A stretch of 64,000 bases of DNA, taken from assembly GCA_030522415.1 (NCBI GenBank), contig CM060106.1, forward strand, positions 26,199,967 to 26,263,966. The letters are read 5' to 3'. Position numbers and translations under genes: made by a program. Below the pieces are notes generated by a model. It made no database searches, had not been told where the DNA came from, and worked only from the letters and a program-made list of their open reading frames with translations. Source of the DNA: Channallabes apus (Eukaryota > Chordata > Actinopteri > Siluriformes > Clariidae). Shown piece after piece: positions 62,699 through 64,000 of the stretch; positions within the stretch are counted from its first letter, which is position 1, and each line of letters opens with the position of its first letter.

Positions 62699-62949
62699 TT
62701 TGTTCCGTGATTTGTGCTTATTGGCTGTTTCCTGGTCACTCGTGGCACTCTCATTCATCGGGAGATCTGATAGGCTGTTGAGATTAAGGCAAGGCGCACG
62801 CTCAGCCAGCAAGCCGCATTTTATAAAACTATAGCTCTTCATACCGAACATAATTTTTTTTTATCGTTATCGACAATGGTGTACAGTCAAATACCGATAC
62901 CGTTTTATTGCCCAGCCCTACTTCCAGGACTGGAGATGAAGATCCCTAA

Positions 62950-63225
62950 TGTAGACCTTATTTGAGGCTTTGGATTGTAGCTGAACTTTTGTCTTCATGG
63001 TAGCTTCTACTGTTTCTCTAGCTGTTGTATCTGAAAATGCCTGGTACATAGGGGAAACATTTCTCTAAGCAACCGTGGGAATTTGGGGGGGGGGGGGATT
63101 TATGCTCTGCTGTTCATGAAATGCCTTAGCATTGCAAACCCCTCGCACTTTCTATTACAAAGGTCTGCTAATTAGTTCTAGTTAGCAGGAGCTGTGTTTA
63201 CTTTTAATTTTTTTATGGTGGGTAG
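62950..63225. other. End of atlastin intron 1
   Basis: Unique sequence with a G run at 63085-63098 and a T-rich tract ahead of the exon 2 acceptor. Confidence 0.5.
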
Positions 63226-63494
63226 GTGTGGGTTTGGAAGAAGACGTGTTTCATGAGATGAGCGGAGACGAAGCGGAGGAGCTGCTAGAGGAAGAGGACG
63301 TGGCCGGGCCTGTTCAGATTGTGGTGGCAGATGAAGATGAGCACCAGTTTTCTCTGGACGAGCAGGCATTGGAGCGCATCCTGCTGCAGGAGCACATCCG
63401 TGATCTCAACGTGGTGGTGGTGTCGGTCGCCGGCGCATTCCGCAAGGGCAAGTCCTTCCTGCTGGATTTCATGCTCCGATACATGTACCATCAG
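63226..63494 (+). CDS. atl2: Atlastin GTPase (ATL2/ATL3 type), coding exon 2 (gene continues beyond window)
   Basis: Atlastins are ER membrane dynamin-like GTPases that tether and fuse ER tubules into a three-way network. The exon lies between the acceptor GGGTAG (ends 63225) and donor CATCAG|GTGAGC, and encodes an acidic N-terminal segment then [40 protein letters not shown] and [29 protein letters not shown] is the P-loop (G1). The [20 protein letters not shown] stretch is characteristic of ATL2 and ATL3 rather than neuronal ATL1. The end is phase 0 at YHQ. The symbol atl2 is my best guess among paralogues. The remainder of the GTPase domain, middle domain and membrane hairpin lie downstream. 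Confidence 0.85.
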
Positions 63495-63570
63495 GTGAGC
63501 GAACGTGCAGATTTTTTGACAACAGTTCATTACTCTAGATGGTGACTAATAGACAGGCTAGATCAAGCGT

Positions 63571-63602
<32 letters not shown>

Positions 63603-64000
63603 TGTCTATCTCCAACAACAGCCCAAGGATAAATATTGAGATTTGGGGAAGGTAATTTGAACCAATGGTGGTTTATACAGAAGGAATAGCCTCTTGTGTT
63701 TAATTTCATGCACTGCCATGCACATGCATATTCACACTGAATATTTTTATTTTAAAACTTTGTCACAAACTTGTCTTGCGATTTGTCCCAAAGGAAAGAA
63801 TTTGACTGTCTTAATTCGAAACTAAGTTCCACACCTGTTATGAGGAAGTCCTTGACTCAAATTAATAATAATCAATCCCATAATGGTTTAAACTAAATAT
63901 TTCAGATGGTCGGCCATGGATTCACAGATTAAATGGTTCCACTAGCATGATGTACCTCATGCACATAACTTTTGTAGGCTATGTCTTTAACACATCCTTA
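63495..64000. other. Start of atlastin intron 2
   Basis: Non-coding. Contains an uninterrupted C run of about 32 bases at 63571-63602. No other feature recognised to the window edge. Confidence 0.6.

Larger units (their letters stand above)
60630..62920. mobile_element. hAT-type non-autonomous element, middle of the nest
   Basis: Ends TAGGGCTGGGCGATGGAGCA and ...CCGTTTTATTGCCCAGCCCTA-type, with 'cgatat/cggtatcgg' subterminal text. Perfect 8-bp duplications CTTCCAGG lie at 60622-60629 and 62921-62928. It inserted into the MITE. It has no transposase; about 1.4 kb of its length is the nested Tc1-like element. Confidence 0.9.
60559..62946. mobile_element. Small palindromic MITE, outermost of a three-level nest
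   Basis: The left arm AGGGTTCTTCATCTCCAGTC (60559 on) continues CTGGAGG. It is mirrored at the right by CCAGGACTGGAGATGAAGAT then CCCT (ending 62946). Removing the nested hAT and one copy of its 8-bp duplication leaves a MITE of about 90 bp whose two arms close into a hairpin. Such 'tcttcatctccagtcctgg' elements are common in fish genomes, by my recollection. Confidence 0.65.

Noticed and set aside
63228..63545. Independent 105-codon gene starting with GTG at 63228 and reading past 63494
   Set aside because: GTG is internal to a spliced exon (acceptor AG at 63224-63225) and the donor at 63495 ends the coding part; it is atlastin exon 2.

Overview
This window is nuclear DNA of a vertebrate, almost certainly a teleost fish. 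Three genes, all on the plus strand, have small exons with GT/AG borders. Between and inside them lie fish-type mobile elements: Tc1-like, hAT, Harbinger, pogo-like, an RTE LINE with its tRNA-derived SINE, and L2-like tails. There are also long TA/CA and homopolymer tracts. No bacterial, phage or CRISPR features are present. The species cannot be read from the sequence.

Layout. (1) 1-7.9 kb: the last five coding exons of an ANKRD11-type ankyrin-repeat chromatin co-regulator and its roughly 4 kb 3' UTR. (2) 7.9-17.4 kb: intergenic. It holds a CTCF-like inverted repeat, a repeat interrupted by a tRNA-Gly SINE, and a 4.4 kb hAT element carrying a 2.8 kb RTE LINE on the minus strand. (3) 17.5-38.7 kb: a complete nine-exon SLC22 transporter gene, best matched to SLC22A31. 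Its introns hold two near-identical Tc1-like elements, one of them nested in a Harbinger element, plus a GTGA array, MITEs and L2-like tails. (4) 38.8-47.1 kb: intergenic, dominated by a 29-bp minisatellite of 93 units (43270-45966) with internal higher-order duplications. (5) 47.1-64 kb: promoter, exon 1, a 15.9 kb intron and exon 2 of an atlastin gene (ATL2/ATL3 type). The intron contains several hAT elements, a pogo-like palindromic element and a three-level nest (MITE > hAT > Tc1-like).

The gene order ANKRD11 then SLC22A31 on one strand matches the order I recall near human 16q24.3, which supports both names; the atlastin neighbour is not expected from that mammalian order. The genes do not form a pathway: one is a nuclear chromatin co-regulator, one an orphan membrane transporter, one an ER-shaping GTPase. 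I see no convincing new multi-gene system. The most distinctive structures are the indel-free minisatellite with 7-, 9- and 24-unit duplications, and the nested transposons, whose target-site duplications can be read directly.
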